In this document: in pieces, positions 52,857 to 63,513 of the stretch
Position numbering within the stretch: the first letter of the stretch is position 1
Layout of the letters: each line of letters starts with the position of its first letter
Source: Pseudoxanthomonas dokdonensis
GTDB taxonomy: Bacteria; Pseudomonadota; Gammaproteobacteria; Xanthomonadales; Xanthomonadaceae
DNA: 64,000 bases
Direction: 5' to 3'
Assembly (NCBI RefSeq): GCF_001431405.1
Contig: NZ_LDJL01000011.1
Span: forward strand, 186,001-250,000
Translations under genes and position numbers: made by a program
The notes under the pieces: model-generated
The model's input: the letters and a program-made list of their open reading frames with translations, nothing else
What the model was told of the DNA's origin: nothing
The model's database searches: none

Positions 52857-53675
52857 GTGGCAGCAGCCTCGGTTGTCTCCGCCCTGACCATCGCCGGATC
52901 CGATTCCGGCGGTGGTGCCGGTATCCAGGCGGATCTGAAGACCTTTGCCGCCCACGGCGTGCACGGACTGTCGGCGCTGGCCGCGCTGACCGCGCAGCAC
53001 ACCCGCGGGGTGACGGCGGTGGAGGTGCCACCGCTGGCATTCCTGCGTGCCCAGGTGGATGCCTGTTTCGAGGATTTCGATATCGGCGCGGTCAAGCTCG
53101 GCATGCTGGCCAATGCCGAGGTCATCGACACCGTCGCCGGACTGCTGCGCCAGTATCGCCCACGCTGGCTGGTGCTGGACCCGGTGATGGTCGCCACCAG
53201 CGGCGCCAGGCTGCTGCAGAGCGATGCCTTGCAGGCGTTGCGCACGCAACTGCTGCCACTGGCCAGCGTGATCACCCCCAACCTGCCGGAAGCCGAACTG
53301 CTGCTGGGCCGATCGATAGAAAGCCATGCGCAGATGCGCGAAGCCGCCGGCGCACTGTTGGATGCGGGGGCCGCGGCGGTGTACCTGAAAGGTGGTCACC
53401 TGGCCGTCGGCGACGAGGTCGTCGACCTGCTGGCCGATGCCGATGGCGTGCACGAAACGCGCCGGCCGCGGCTGCCACTGGACGCCCACGGCACCGGCTG
53501 CACCCTGGCCTCGGCCATTGCCGCCAATCTGGGTCGAGGGCTGGGGCTGCGCGAGGCCTGCGTGGCTGCCTCCGATTACGTGCATGAAGCGTTGAAACGC
53601 GGTTATCGACCTGGACGTAGCGAGGTGGTGGTGCTGGACCATTTTGGCGCCGGGCACGCCACTGGCGCGGGCTGA
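52857..53675 (+). CDS. thiD: Hydroxymethylpyrimidine/phosphomethylpyrimidine kinase
   Basis: ThiD phosphorylates HMP and HMP-P for thiamine synthesis. The 272-residue ribokinase-like protein has LTIAGSDSGGGAGIQADLK, VLDPVMVATSGARLL, ITPNLPEAELLLG and the catalytic DAHGTGCTLASAIAANL. The start is GTG at 52857 with GAGG about 10 nt upstream, 3 bp after the phoH stop. No thiC, thiE or TPP riboswitch lies nearby, so it is likely carried on the phoH transcript. Confidence 0.93.
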   Translation: MAAASVVSALTIAGSDSGGGAGIQADLKTFAAHGVHGLSALAALTAQHTRGVTAVEVPPLAFLRAQVDACFEDFDIGAVKLGMLANAEVIDTVAGLLRQYRPRWLVLDPVMVATSGARLLQSDALQALRTQLLPLASVITPNLPEAELLLGRSIESHAQMREAAGALLDAGAAAVYLKGGHLAVGDEVVDLLADADGVHETRRPRLPLDAHGTGCTLASAIAANLGRGLGLREACVAASDYVHEALKRGYRPGRSEVVVLDHFGAGHATGAG

Positions 53676-53680
53676 AGCCG

Positions 53681-54514
53681 ATGCCAGCCAACGCCAGCGA
53701 GTTCGCGCTGCAAACCAGTGACGGGCATCGCTACACCTTGCTGGCGCGACTGCCGGCGCAGCCATCACGCTGCCTGCTGTGGATACCCGCGCTGGGGGTG
53801 GCGGCGCGTCATTACCTGCCGCTGGCCGAACAGCTGGCCGACCGCGGCGTGGCGGTCTTCCTGCATGAGTGGCGCGGCAACGGCAGCAGTAACCTGCGCG
53901 CCGGTGCCGGCCAGGACTGGGGCTATCGGCAACTGTTGCTGCAGGACATCGCCTGCAGCCATGCGACATTGCGGCAGCACTCGGCCGGGGTGCCAGGCAT
54001 CATCGGCGGCCACAGCCTGGGCGGGCAACTGGCCGCCTGTTACCTCGGCCTGCAGCCGCAGGCGTTCGCGCAGCTGTGGCTGGTGGCCAGCGGCAGTCCC
54101 TACTGGCGGGGTTTCCCCGGCCTGCGCGGGCATTTGTTGCCATTGTTCTATCAGTTCGCGATCTGGATTGCGCGGCGCCGAGGCAGTTTCCCTGGTCGCC
54201 GTCTCGGCTTTGGCGGCGAGGAAGCGCAAACCCTGATCCGGGACTGGGCCAGCGTCGGCCTGAGCGGCCGTTACGCGGCCGCCGGCGTGGCCGCGGATCT
54301 GGAACAGGCATTGGCAGGCGTCACCGCCGAACATCGGGCGGTGGTGCTGGCCGATGACTGGCTGGGGCCGCTGTCGTCGCTGCGCAATCTGCTGGGCAAG
54401 ATGCCGCAATCTGCCGGGACGGTCGCTTGCCTGTCATCACAGCAGCCTGACTTCCGCGCCGATCATTTCCAGTGGATGAAACAGCCCGGAGGCGTAATCG
54501 ACCTGCTGCTGTAA
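53681..54514 (+). CDS. Alpha/beta-hydrolase
   Basis: This 277-residue alpha/beta-hydrolase has the nucleophile elbow GGHSLGGQLAACYLG, the oxyanion region WIPALGVAARHYLPLAEQLA and a segment EWRGNGSSNLRAGAGQDWGY resembling UCP037442-type hydrolases. The C-terminal part has DHFQWMKQPGG, which may carry the catalytic His. The substrate is unknown. It is separated from thiD by 5 bp, so the three genes phoH-thiD-hydrolase look like one operon, ended by a hairpin with a T run. Confidence 0.82.
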   Translation: MPANASEFALQTSDGHRYTLLARLPAQPSRCLLWIPALGVAARHYLPLAEQLADRGVAVFLHEWRGNGSSNLRAGAGQDWGYRQLLLQDIACSHATLRQHSAGVPGIIGGHSLGGQLAACYLGLQPQAFAQLWLVASGSPYWRGFPGLRGHLLPLFYQFAIWIARRRGSFPGRRLGFGGEEAQTLIRDWASVGLSGRYAAAGVAADLEQALAGVTAEHRAVVLADDWLGPLSSLRNLLGKMPQSAGTVACLSSQQPDFRADHFQWMKQPGGVIDLLL

Positions 54515-54528
54515 CAGCATCCGCCTGC

Positions 54529-54563
54529 CGGTCTGTCGTTCAGGGCGCTGCCCAGACCGTTTT
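54529..54563 (+). terminator. Probable terminator after the hydrolase gene
   Basis: CGGTCTG (54529-54535) and CAGACCG (54553-54559) form a 7-bp stem closing an inner loop, followed by TTTT. It lies in the convergent gap with galE and most likely ends the phoH-thiD-hydrolase transcript. Confidence 0.55.
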
Positions 54564-54623
54564 ATGGAGATTGGCCGTGGAAGTTGTCGCGCCGGGCGCG
54601 CTCGGTGCTGCATCCAACGGTGA

Positions 54624-55640
54624 CTAGTCGTCGGCATAGCCGCGCGGGTTGGCCGACTGCCAGCGCCAGGCATCGCGGCACATCGCATCCACATCCAGCT
54701 GTGCCTGCCAGCCGAGCAACCGGTGCGCCAGCGCCGGGTCGGCGTAGACCTCGGCGACGTCACCCGCACGTCGAGCGACGATCTCATAGGCCACCTCGCG
54801 GCCGCTGGCGCGAGCGAACGCATCGACCAGCTGCAGCACGCTGACACCGCTGCCGGTGCCGAGGTTGACGGTGAAGCCCTGCCCGTCCCGCACCAGGCAA
54901 TCCAGGGCATCGGCATGGGCGCGCGCCAGATCCATCACATGGATGTAATCGCGCACGCCGGTGCCGTCGACGGTCGGATAATCACCACCAAACACCTGCA
55001 GGCGCTCGCGCCGGCCGACCGCGACCTGGCAGATGTAAGGCATCAGATTGTTGGGAATACCTGCCGGATCCTCGCCGATCAGCCCTGATGGATGGGCACC
55101 AACCGGATTGAAGTAGCGCAGGTTGGCCGCCAGGAAGCCGGGATCGGAGCGGCAAAGATCGCCTATCAACTCTTCCATCACCAGCTTGGTCCGGCCGTAC
55201 GGATTGGTGACACTGAGCGGCGCGTCCTCGCTCACCGGCACCTGCCGGGGGTCGCCATAGACGGTGGCGGACGAACTGAACACCAGCCGTTTGACGCCTG
55301 CATCGCGCATCGCCTGCAGCAACACGATGGTCCCGCTGATGTTGTTGTCGAAATAGCGCAGCGGCTGCTCGCAGGATTCGCCGACCGCCTTGAGTGCGGC
55401 AAAGTGGACCACGGCATCGAAATCTCCGTCGGCGAACAGATCGGCGAGTGCATCACGGTCACGGACGTCGAGTTCGCGGCAGTCAACCGACTGGCCGGTA
55501 ATGCGCTGCAGTCGCGCCAGCACCTTGCGCGAGCTGTTGCAGAAGTTGTCCGCGATCACCACCTGGTGGCCCCGCTGCACCAGTTCGACATAGGTATGGC
55601 AACCGATATAGCCGGCACCTCCACATAACAGAATCCGCAT
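54624..55640 (-). CDS. galE: UDP-glucose 4-epimerase
   Basis: GalE interconverts UDP-glucose and UDP-galactose. The 338-residue SDR epimerase has [29 protein letters not shown] (Ser/Thr), [12 protein letters not shown] (Tyr-x3-Lys), and [16 protein letters not shown]. The ATG at 55640 has AGGGAAG upstream; the frame is open to 55763 without support. It is divergent from the UDP-sugar dehydrogenase gene, so it probably serves the polysaccharide locus with UDP-Gal or UDP-GalNAc. Confidence 0.95.
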   Translation of the reverse strand: MRILLCGGAGYIGCHTYVELVQRGHQVVIADNFCNSSRKVLARLQRITGQSVDCRELDVRDRDALADLFADGDFDAVVHFAALKAVGESCEQPLRYFDNNISGTIVLLQAMRDAGVKRLVFSSSATVYGDPRQVPVSEDAPLSVTNPYGRTKLVMEELIGDLCRSDPGFLAANLRYFNPVGAHPSGLIGEDPAGIPNNLMPYICQVAVGRRERLQVFGGDYPTVDGTGVRDYIHVMDLARAHADALDCLVRDGQGFTVNLGTGSGVSVLQLVDAFARASGREVAYEIVARRAGDVAEVYADPALAHRLLGWQAQLDVDAMCRDAWRWQSANPRGYADD

Positions 55641-55808
55641 CGCCACTTCCCTGGTTCGTCCGTTCCACAATACGTCAAACCCGCCGTTTGCAGGCCAGCT
55701 TGTGCGGTTGCCGCTATCGTCTGTCCTGCGGACAGCCGATTGCGCGTTATCACTAGCCACCAACCGCTAGACTTGGCGGGCCGATTCCACCAACCGGACC
55801 ATCACTTG

Positions 55809-57098
<1,290 letters not shown>

Positions 57099-57139
57099 TC
57101 CATGACTGCCGCCGGAACCGCCGTCGGCAGCCGAGGCTT

Positions 57140-57169
57140 TTCAAACCTACTGGCCCGAGGCGATAAAAT
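57140..57169 (+). promoter_or_regulatory. Candidate promoter of the uronate epimerase-like gene
   Basis: TTCAAA (57140-57145), 18 bp and TAAAAT (57164-57169) predict a start near 57176, 24 nt before the ATG at 57200. It would give the downstream genes their own promoter apart from the dehydrogenase gene. Confidence 0.45.
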
Positions 57170-57199
57170 CGTCATTCCAGCCACACCCAGAGATTGCTC

Positions 57200-58207
57200 A
57201 TGCGTGTACTTGTCACCGGCGCCGCCGGCTTCATCGGTTCCCACCTCAGCCAGCGCCTGCTTGACCGCGGCGACGAAGTGCTGGGCTACGACAATCTCAA
57301 CGACTATTACGACCCGACCCTGAAGCAGGCACGGCTGGACAGGTTGTTGCCGCAGCCCGGTTTCCGCTTCGTCAAAGCCTCGCTGGAAGACCGCCCGGCG
57401 CTTGAGGCGGCCTTCAACGAGTTCAGGCCACAACGGGTGGTCAACCTGGCCGCGCAGGCCGGCGTGCGTTATTCGCTGGAAAATCCGCACGCCTACATCG
57501 ACAGCAACATCGTCGGCTTCCTCAACATCCTCGAAGCCTGCCGCCACCGCGGCGTCGAGCATCTGGTCTACGCCTCATCCAGCTCGGTCTACGGGGCCAA
57601 CCGCAAGCTGCCGTTCTCGGTGGAAGACAGCGTCGACCACCCGGTCAGCCTGTACGCGGCCAGCAAGAAGGCCAACGAGCTGATGGCCCATACCTACAGC
57701 CAACTGTTCAACCTGCCGACCACCGGCCTGCGCTTCTTCACCGTCTATGGGCCGTGGGGACGGCCGGACATGGCGCTGTTCCTGTTTACCCGCAAGATGC
57801 TGGCCGGCGAACCGATCGATGTGTTCAACAATGGCCACCACACCCGCGACTTCACCTACGTCGACGATATCGTCGAAGGCATCCTGCGGACCCTGGACAA
57901 CGTGCCGGCCGCCAACCCGGACTATGATGCGCTGCATCCCACCCCGGCCAGCTCCAGCGCGCCGTACCGCGTCTACAACATCGGCAACAACCAGCCGGTC
58001 GAGCTGCTGCGCTACATCGAGGTGCTGGAGGACTGCCTGGGCACCAAGGCCCGCCGCAACCTGCTGCCGCTGCAACCTGGCGACGTGCCCGACACCTATG
58101 CCGACGTCGACGCCCTGATCCGCGATACCGGCTACAAGCCGGAGACCTCCATCGAGACCGGGGTCAAGCGCTTCGTCGACTGGTACCGCGCCTTCTATTC
58201 GGTCTGA
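57200..58207 (+). CDS. NAD-dependent sugar epimerase (UDP-glucuronate 4-epimerase type)
   Basis: This 335-residue SDR enzyme has [64 protein letters not shown] and [19 protein letters not shown], all typical of UDP-glucuronate 4-epimerases (Cap1J/LspL group). These make UDP-galacturonate; with the dehydrogenase next door, an acetamido-uronic acid is also possible. The ATG at 57200 is preferred to TTG 57194. It lies 101 bp after the dehydrogenase and 94 bp before the export genes. Confidence 0.88.
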   Translation: MRVLVTGAAGFIGSHLSQRLLDRGDEVLGYDNLNDYYDPTLKQARLDRLLPQPGFRFVKASLEDRPALEAAFNEFRPQRVVNLAAQAGVRYSLENPHAYIDSNIVGFLNILEACRHRGVEHLVYASSSSVYGANRKLPFSVEDSVDHPVSLYAASKKANELMAHTYSQLFNLPTTGLRFFTVYGPWGRPDMALFLFTRKMLAGEPIDVFNNGHHTRDFTYVDDIVEGILRTLDNVPAANPDYDALHPTPASSSAPYRVYNIGNNQPVELLRYIEVLEDCLGTKARRNLLPLQPGDVPDTYADVDALIRDTGYKPETSIETGVKRFVDWYRAFYSV

Positions 58208-58301
58208 TGGCAGCGGCCGCCGCACGCTGGCGGCGTGTCCTTGTCCGGGTTCGACTGCCCATCGCGTTAATGCGGTCATAGTCCACCTACAGGGGCACTT
58301 C

Positions 58302-58925
58302 ATGAAACTCGACTTCGCAGGCTGGCTGGCCTTCGGATTGGCACTGGCCCTGGCCGGCTGCGCCAGCACGGCAACGGACAGTGGCGCCACGCCGCCAGCG
58401 GTGGCACCAACGCTGACCAGTGATTACCACATTGGCGTGGACGACATCGTCCAGGTCTCCGTATGGCGCAATCCCGAGCTTGGCATCACCGTACCGGTAC
58501 GCCCGGACGGGATGATCTCGGTGCCGTTGATTGGCGATGTCGCTGCCGGCGGCCATACCCCGGAAGAAGTGGCCAAGGACATCCAGGAAAAACTGGCAAC
58601 CTACGTACGCGATCCGCAGGTGGCAGTGATCCTGACCGACCTGCGCAGCCATGAGTACCTGTCGCGGGTCCGCGTGACCGGTGCGGTACGGCAACCGGTC
58701 TCCATCCCCTACCGTCCCGGCATGACCGTGCTTGATGCGGTGCTGGCGGCCGGCGGCATCACCGAGTTCGCCGCGCCTGATCGCTCCAACCTGTATCGCA
58801 AGTCGCAGGACCAGACCCAGAGCTATGAGGTCCGCCTGGATCGCATCCTCAACAAGGGTGACCTGGATACCAACTTCACCGTGGCGCCAGGCGACGTCAT
58901 CACCGTGCCCGAGCGGGTGCTGTAA
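58302..58925 (+). CDS. Wza/GumB-like polysaccharide export lipoprotein
   Basis: This 207-residue outer-membrane lipoprotein has lipobox ALAGC and a polysaccharide-export domain (DYHIGVDDIVQVSVWRNPEL, VRPDGMISVPLIGDVAAGGHT) plus one SLBB domain (VRVTGAVRQPVSIPYRPGMTVLDAV). E. coli Wza is about 380 residues with an extra C-terminal helix; the short form here resembles exosortase-associated export proteins and GumB. It heads a tightly packed export unit and ends 2 bp before the chain-length gene. Confidence 0.92.
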   Translation: MKLDFAGWLAFGLALALAGCASTATDSGATPPAVAPTLTSDYHIGVDDIVQVSVWRNPELGITVPVRPDGMISVPLIGDVAAGGHTPEEVAKDIQEKLATYVRDPQVAVILTDLRSHEYLSRVRVTGAVRQPVSIPYRPGMTVLDAVLAAGGITEFAAPDRSNLYRKSQDQTQSYEVRLDRILNKGDLDTNFTVAPGDVITVPERVL

Positions 58926-58927
58926 CC

Positions 58928-60490
58928 ATGACAGGCCTGCTGATGAAAAGCGCGGACGAGTTGCCCGCCGCCTACTCCATCGTCCCGGTGGCGATGCATG
59001 AATTCCGGCGCCGGGCGGTGGCGCTGACCGCGCTGTTCGCGGGCATCGCGCTGCTGGGGCTGTTCATCGGCCTGCTGCTGCCGAAGAAGTACACCTCCTC
59101 GACCACCATCCTGGTCGAGGAGCGCAACATCATCGCGCCACTGATGGAAGGCAGGGCGGTCGCCACCAGCGTGGTCGACCGCGCCAGCATCCTGCGCGAG
59201 GTCGCTTTCAGCCGCAAGGTCATGGATGAAATCCTCAAGACCGGCGGCTGGATGCAGGACAACCCGAGCCCGCTGGAGCAGGACAAGCTGATCGAGAAGA
59301 TCGTCGGGCGGACCAAGGTCAACAACCCGCGCCCCAACCTGATCGAAATTTCCTACACCGATACCGATGCCGAGCGCGCCTACCTGGTCACCAAACGCTT
59401 TGCCGAGCTGGTCATCCAGGAAAGCCTGTCGACCAAGGAACGCGAAAGCAGCGAGGCCTATGAATTCATCGACTCGCAGGTCAAGCAGTACCACGACAAG
59501 CTGACCCAGGCCGAAAGCGAGCTGGAAGCCTTCCGCAACGGCAATCCGGATGCACGTCCCGGCACCGATGCCGATGTCAACGCACGGATCGGTGAACTAC
59601 GCCGGATTGCCGAAGGCGGTCGCATGGAGTTGATCGATCTGCGCTCGCAGGACCAGGCCCTGCAGTCCCAGTTGTCGGGGGAGTCGGAAGTGTCGATGGT
59701 GCAGACCCGTGCCGGCCAGTTCCGCGCCCGCCTGGCCGAGTTGCAGTCGCAGCGCGACCAGTTGCTGCTGACTTTCACCGAACAGCATCCGGACGTGGTC
59801 CGCGTGCAGCACCAGATCCGCGACCTTGAAGAGGATCTGCGCCGCGAGCAGAACAAACCGGCCAGTGCTGGCAAGCCCAGCGCGCTGGACGGCAACGCGA
59901 CCTTCAATCCGTTATATGCCGAGTTGAAAAGCAAGCAGGCCGAAGTCCGTCGCCAGAGTGCCGCCGCCGCCGCCCGCATCGCCTCTGCCGAAGGCATGCT
60001 GGCCGACGAAATGAAGCGCAGTGGCCGCATCGCCGCCTCTGAAAGCACGCTGGCCGAGCTGACCCGCGACTACGAGGTCAATCGCGACCTTTACCAGGAT
60101 CTGTTGAAGCGGCGCGAGAACGCCCGCGTATCAATGAACCTGGATGCCGAACAGCGTGGCCTGAGTTTCCGTATCCAGGAGCCGGCGGCGATGCCGCTGC
60201 GCGCCAGCGGCCTGCGGGTCATGCACGTGGCCCTGGGTGGGCTGGTACTGGCCCTGCTGCTGCCACTGGGCCTGCTGTTCGGCGTGATCAAGCTGGACCC
60301 GCGGGTGCGTTCGCCGCAGCAGATTGAACGCGATGCCGGCCTGCCGGTGCTGGCGGCGATGCCGGCCTATGTCACCGAGCGCCAGCGCCGGGTCCGCCTG
60401 CGCCGCTATTCGCTGGCCAGCCTGCTGTTCATGACCGTGCCGCTGGTGTACGGGCTTACTTATCTGTTGAAGTGGATCGACGTCCTATGA
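58928..60490 (+). CDS. Wzz/GumC-like polysaccharide chain-length determinant
   Basis: This 520-residue inner-membrane protein has two membrane spans (about residues 30-52, ALTALFAGIALLGLFIGLLL; and about 430-455, VALGGLVLALLLPLGLLFG), a Wzz domain at the N-terminus (YTSSTTILVEERN), long coiled coils and a GNVR-like segment. It has a third hydrophobic stretch at the C-terminus (SLLFMTVPLVYGLTYLL). It lacks a fused kinase domain; the next gene supplies a BY-kinase-like protein through an ATGA overlap. It is the type linked to XrtA-associated loci. Confidence 0.92.
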   Translation: MTGLLMKSADELPAAYSIVPVAMHEFRRRAVALTALFAGIALLGLFIGLLLPKKYTSSTTILVEERNIIAPLMEGRAVATSVVDRASILREVAFSRKVMDEILKTGGWMQDNPSPLEQDKLIEKIVGRTKVNNPRPNLIEISYTDTDAERAYLVTKRFAELVIQESLSTKERESSEAYEFIDSQVKQYHDKLTQAESELEAFRNGNPDARPGTDADVNARIGELRRIAEGGRMELIDLRSQDQALQSQLSGESEVSMVQTRAGQFRARLAELQSQRDQLLLTFTEQHPDVVRVQHQIRDLEEDLRREQNKPASAGKPSALDGNATFNPLYAELKSKQAEVRRQSAAAAARIASAEGMLADEMKRSGRIAASESTLAELTRDYEVNRDLYQDLLKRRENARVSMNLDAEQRGLSFRIQEPAAMPLRASGLRVMHVALGGLVLALLLPLGLLFGVIKLDPRVRSPQQIERDAGLPVLAAMPAYVTERQRRVRLRRYSLASLLFMTVPLVYGLTYLLKWIDVL

Positions 60491-61218
60491 GCAACGCAAT
60501 GACTTCCCGCCAGGACGGCCAAGGCCAGCGTGGCAGCCGCGCCCTGGACTCGCATGAGGCCGGCACCGCTTTGAGCCCGGCACAGCTGGAAGATCGCGCC
60601 ATCATCTACCGCAGCGAGACCGCGCGCCGCGAAGTCGATGCATTCCGCCATCTGCGCACCCAGTTGCTGTCGGTCACCGAGGGCAATTTCATCACTCTGG
60701 TGGCGCCGGTCAGCCGCGGCAGCGGTGGCAGTTTCGTGGCCCGCAACCTGGCCGCCGCAGTCGCCTTTGACGAAACCAAGAGCGCGCTGCTGGTGGATTG
60801 CGACCTGCGCCACCCGTCACAGGCGCAGACCATGAAGCTGGCCGCCAATGATGGCGGCCTGATCGACTATCTGGAAGATCATGAAAGCAATGCCGACAGC
60901 GTGCTGTACGACACCGGGGTGCCGCGCCTGCGCCTGATACCGGCCGGCAAGTCGCGTGAAACCGGCGCCGAGTATTTTTCATCGTTCCGGATGCGCCTGC
61001 TGCTGGATTCGTTGCGCAGCCGCTATCCCAACTGCCACATCTTCCTGGATGCACCGCCGGTGCGCGGCGCGCCGGATGCACGCATCCTGGCCGACCTCGC
61101 CGACGTCGTGGTACTGGTCGCCGGTTACGGCCGAGACACCGCTGCCGCCATCGCCCAGGCCGGTGCCAACTTCGACCCGGCCAAGTTCGCCGGCGTGGTT
61201 TTCAACGAAGGCGTCTGA
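60487..61218 (+). CDS. BY-kinase-like protein lacking the P-loop lysine
   Basis: This 243-residue protein has the fold of Wzc/CpsD-type cytoplasmic tyrosine kinases. The Walker A position reads APVSRGSGGSFVARNLAA (about 73-90): the invariant Lys of GKS/T is Gly. The Walker A'-like LLVDCDLRHP and the later HIFLDAPPVRG are kept. A C-terminal tyrosine cluster, the usual autophosphorylation site, is absent. It could be a pseudokinase that binds the chain-length protein. The ATG at 60487 overlaps its stop by 4 bp. A functional kinase with a diverged P-loop is the alternative. Confidence 0.85.
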   Translation: MSNAMTSRQDGQGQRGSRALDSHEAGTALSPAQLEDRAIIYRSETARREVDAFRHLRTQLLSVTEGNFITLVAPVSRGSGGSFVARNLAAAVAFDETKSALLVDCDLRHPSQAQTMKLAANDGGLIDYLEDHESNADSVLYDTGVPRLRLIPAGKSRETGAEYFSSFRMRLLLDSLRSRYPNCHIFLDAPPVRGAPDARILADLADVVVLVAGYGRDTAAAIAQAGANFDPAKFAGVVFNEGV

Positions 61219-61245
61219 GGCATGCCGGTATTCACCGAACAATGC

Positions 61246-61273
61246 CGGTGGCCGCTGTCCCCAGCGGCCACCG
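61246..61273 (+). other. 12-bp perfect hairpin within the export operon
   Basis: CGGTGGCCGCTG (61246-61257) pairs perfectly with CAGCGGCCACCG (61262-61273) around TCCC, between the kinase-like and the outer-membrane protein genes. There is no T tract, so it may stabilise mRNA ends, slow readthrough or bind a protein. Confidence 0.55.
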
Positions 61274-61313
61274 CCTGTGTCCCAACCACCGCCAAACCCG
61301 CAGGAGTGCCGCA

Positions 61314-62654
61314 ATGAGACAGAGGCTGGCCAACCAGATGCTGCACAGGATTCTGCACACCGGCATCCATGTCGCGGTATTGATGGCGCTGCCCGGCGCG
61401 GCCAAGGCGGCGCGGCTGAATTACGATATCGGCGCCAGCGTGATGCACAGCGACAACATCAATCTGTCGCAGGACGATCCCATCGACGAGACGGTGCTGG
61501 CGCCGCGCCTGCGCTTCACCTTCGATCACAGCAGTTCGGTGCTGGAAACCGCCCTGCGCGGCGATTTCCAGTACCTGGATTACACCGGCGGCAGTTACGA
61601 CAACGATCTCCGCGGCGAGTTTGCCGGCGCGCTGGACTGGACCATGCTGCCGGAGCGGCTGCACTTCTTCGCCCGCGACTCGCTCAGCCGGCAGTCGGTC
61701 GACAGCCTGGTCGCGTTCACCCCTGGCAACCAGCAACAGATCAACGTCTTCGAAGCCGGTCCCAGCCTGTACCTGCGTTTCGGCGAGGCGATGCGCAGCC
61801 AGATCGACCTGCGCTACACCAACAGCTACGCCGAGGAGACCGAGACCCTCAACAACGACCGCTACAACCTGGCGGCGCGGCTGATCCGGGATCTGTCGCC
61901 GACCGACCAGCTGTCTTTCAACCTCGAAGCGACCCAGACCGACTACGACAGCATCAGCGAGTTCTACGACTACAAGCGCTACGACGGCTATTTCACTTAC
62001 AACACCGCACTCAGCAGCGTGACGATGAACATCGACGCCGGCTACTCCGAACTGGAACCGCGCAGTGGCGAAAGCGCCTCCAGTCCGCTGCTGCGGGCAC
62101 AGATCGAGTGGCAGCTGATGCCGCGCAGCAAGCTGCTCGCCAACCTCAGTTATGAGTTCGCCGACGCCACCCAGGACTTGATCCTGCGGGCGGACCAGCC
62201 GGTGCCGCCAGTCAATCCGGGCAACCCGGGCATCGGCAACCCGGATAATCCGGATCTGCAGATCGTGCCGGACATCTTCAAACAGAAGCGCGGGATGCTC
62301 GGTTACGAGTACGAAGGCGACCGCCTCAACGTGCTGGTCCAGCCTTATTACGAACAGCTGCGCTACATCCGCGACGATTCGTTCGATCAGAACAGCTACG
62401 GTGGCCAGGCCTCCGCGCGCTACCAGCTCAGGCAGACCTGGTACCTCAACCTGCTGCTGGCTCGCCAGCAGCGCGAGTTCATCGACGCCAGCCGCGACGA
62501 TCGCGACACCACCATTGGCGCGGGCCTGGAGGCCAGGTTCAGCCGCCACTGGGGTGCGCAGTTCGATTACCAGTACCGCAAGCGCGACAGCAATGTCGGC
62601 GGCCAGAACTACACCGAGAACGTCGTCGCGCTGGCGTTTACCTATTTCCGCTGA
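61314..62654 (+). CDS. Outer membrane beta-barrel protein of the export locus
   Basis: This 446-residue exported protein has a signal peptide (IHVAVLMALPGAAKAARL) and then repeated amphipathic strands with aromatic ends (for example LRFTFDHSSSVLETALRGDFQYLDY, LTYF-like final strand ALAFTYFR ending in Arg). The pattern resembles TIGR03016-type PEP-CTERM-associated outer-membrane proteins. A Pro/Asn-rich loop (PVNPGNPGIGNPDNPD) is probably extracellular or periplasmic. The ATG at 61314 follows AGGAG by 7 nt. Role in glycan export is inferred. Confidence 0.82.
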   Translation: MRQRLANQMLHRILHTGIHVAVLMALPGAAKAARLNYDIGASVMHSDNINLSQDDPIDETVLAPRLRFTFDHSSSVLETALRGDFQYLDYTGGSYDNDLRGEFAGALDWTMLPERLHFFARDSLSRQSVDSLVAFTPGNQQQINVFEAGPSLYLRFGEAMRSQIDLRYTNSYAEETETLNNDRYNLAARLIRDLSPTDQLSFNLEATQTDYDSISEFYDYKRYDGYFTYNTALSSVTMNIDAGYSELEPRSGESASSPLLRAQIEWQLMPRSKLLANLSYEFADATQDLILRADQPVPPVNPGNPGIGNPDNPDLQIVPDIFKQKRGMLGYEYEGDRLNVLVQPYYEQLRYIRDDSFDQNSYGGQASARYQLRQTWYLNLLLARQQREFIDASRDDRDTTIGAGLEARFSRHWGAQFDYQYRKRDSNVGGQNYTENVVALAFTYFR

Positions 62655-62658
62655 ACCC

Positions 62659-63513
62659 ATGTCCCCCTCGCCTTCCCCGATTGGCGGCAACGCCGCTGCA
62701 GCCAACATGCCGGGTACACGCCCGCGTCGGGTGCGCGCCGGCGTGGCGCTGATGTACCACGCCCTGGCCAACGGCGGCCAGGTGCCGGCCGGACAGGATC
62801 CGGTCTACACGTTGCCCTTGCAGCGCTTCGAACAACAGCTGGACCATCTGCGCGCCGATGGTGGCGGCGGCTCGGCGATTGACTGGCTGGCCGGCCGCAA
62901 TGATGCGCGCACCCTGCTTAGTTTCGACGACGGCCATCTCAGCAACTACACGCTGGCGTTTCCCGCGCTGGTTTCGCGTGGGATGACCGCGGACTTTTTC
63001 GTCAATCCGGTCATGGTGGGCAAGCCGGGGTTTGCCGACTGGTCGCAGCTGCGTGAGATGGCCGATGCAGGCATGTCGATCCAGTCGCATGGCCATGATC
63101 ATGTGTACTTCACCGGCATGTCGCGACAGCAACTGCGTGCCAGTCTGGTCGATTCGCGCCAGGCCATTTCGCAACGGATCGGTCAGCCGGTGACGTTGCT
63201 GGCTCCCCCGGGGGGACGGATGCCTCGCGGCCTGCTGGCATTGGCGCGCGAATGCGGCTACGCGCATGTATTTTCGTCACGGCCGGGCCTTGTCGGTGAT
63301 CCGGGCAACGGCGCCCGCATCTTCCCGCGACTGGCGATGACCCAGGCGGTCGGGATGGACGGGTTCGTCCACTGGGTCAAGGCCGATGCCAGCAGCCTGC
63401 GGCGCGAACAACTCCGCTATGGCGGCCTGGCGCTGGCCAAGCGATTGCTGGGCGACCAGCACTACGAACGCCTGCGCGGCAGGCTCATCGCGACCTTGCG
63501 GGGGACCTCGTGA
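62659..63513 (+). CDS. Polysaccharide deacetylase family protein
   Basis: This 284-residue NodB-like deacetylase has the metal/catalytic motif LLSFDDGHLSNYTLAFP (usual TFDDG is SFDDG here) and IQSHGHDHVYFTGMS with the His pair, plus LAPPGGRMPRGLLALA. It would remove N- or O-acetyl groups from a sugar in the polymer. There is no obvious signal peptide. Exosortase-associated deacetylases often carry an added DUF3473 region, absent here. The start at 62659 follows the barrel stop by 4 bp; the end overlaps the next gene by 4 bp. Confidence 0.9.
   Translation: MSPSPSPIGGNAAAANMPGTRPRRVRAGVALMYHALANGGQVPAGQDPVYTLPLQRFEQQLDHLRADGGGGSAIDWLAGRNDARTLLSFDDGHLSNYTLAFPALVSRGMTADFFVNPVMVGKPGFADWSQLREMADAGMSIQSHGHDHVYFTGMSRQQLRASLVDSRQAISQRIGQPVTLLAPPGGRMPRGLLALARECGYAHVFSSRPGLVGDPGNGARIFPRLAMTQAVGMDGFVHWVKADASSLRREQLRYGGLALAKRLLGDQHYERLRGRLIATLRGTS

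Noticed and set aside
51265-53040. Minus-strand frame of 591 codons
   Set aside because: Opposite the PIN-PhoH and thiD genes; no domain recognised.
61125-62771. Minus-strand frame of 548 codons
   Set aside because: Opposite the outer-membrane barrel gene, which has a signal peptide and a good ribosome site.
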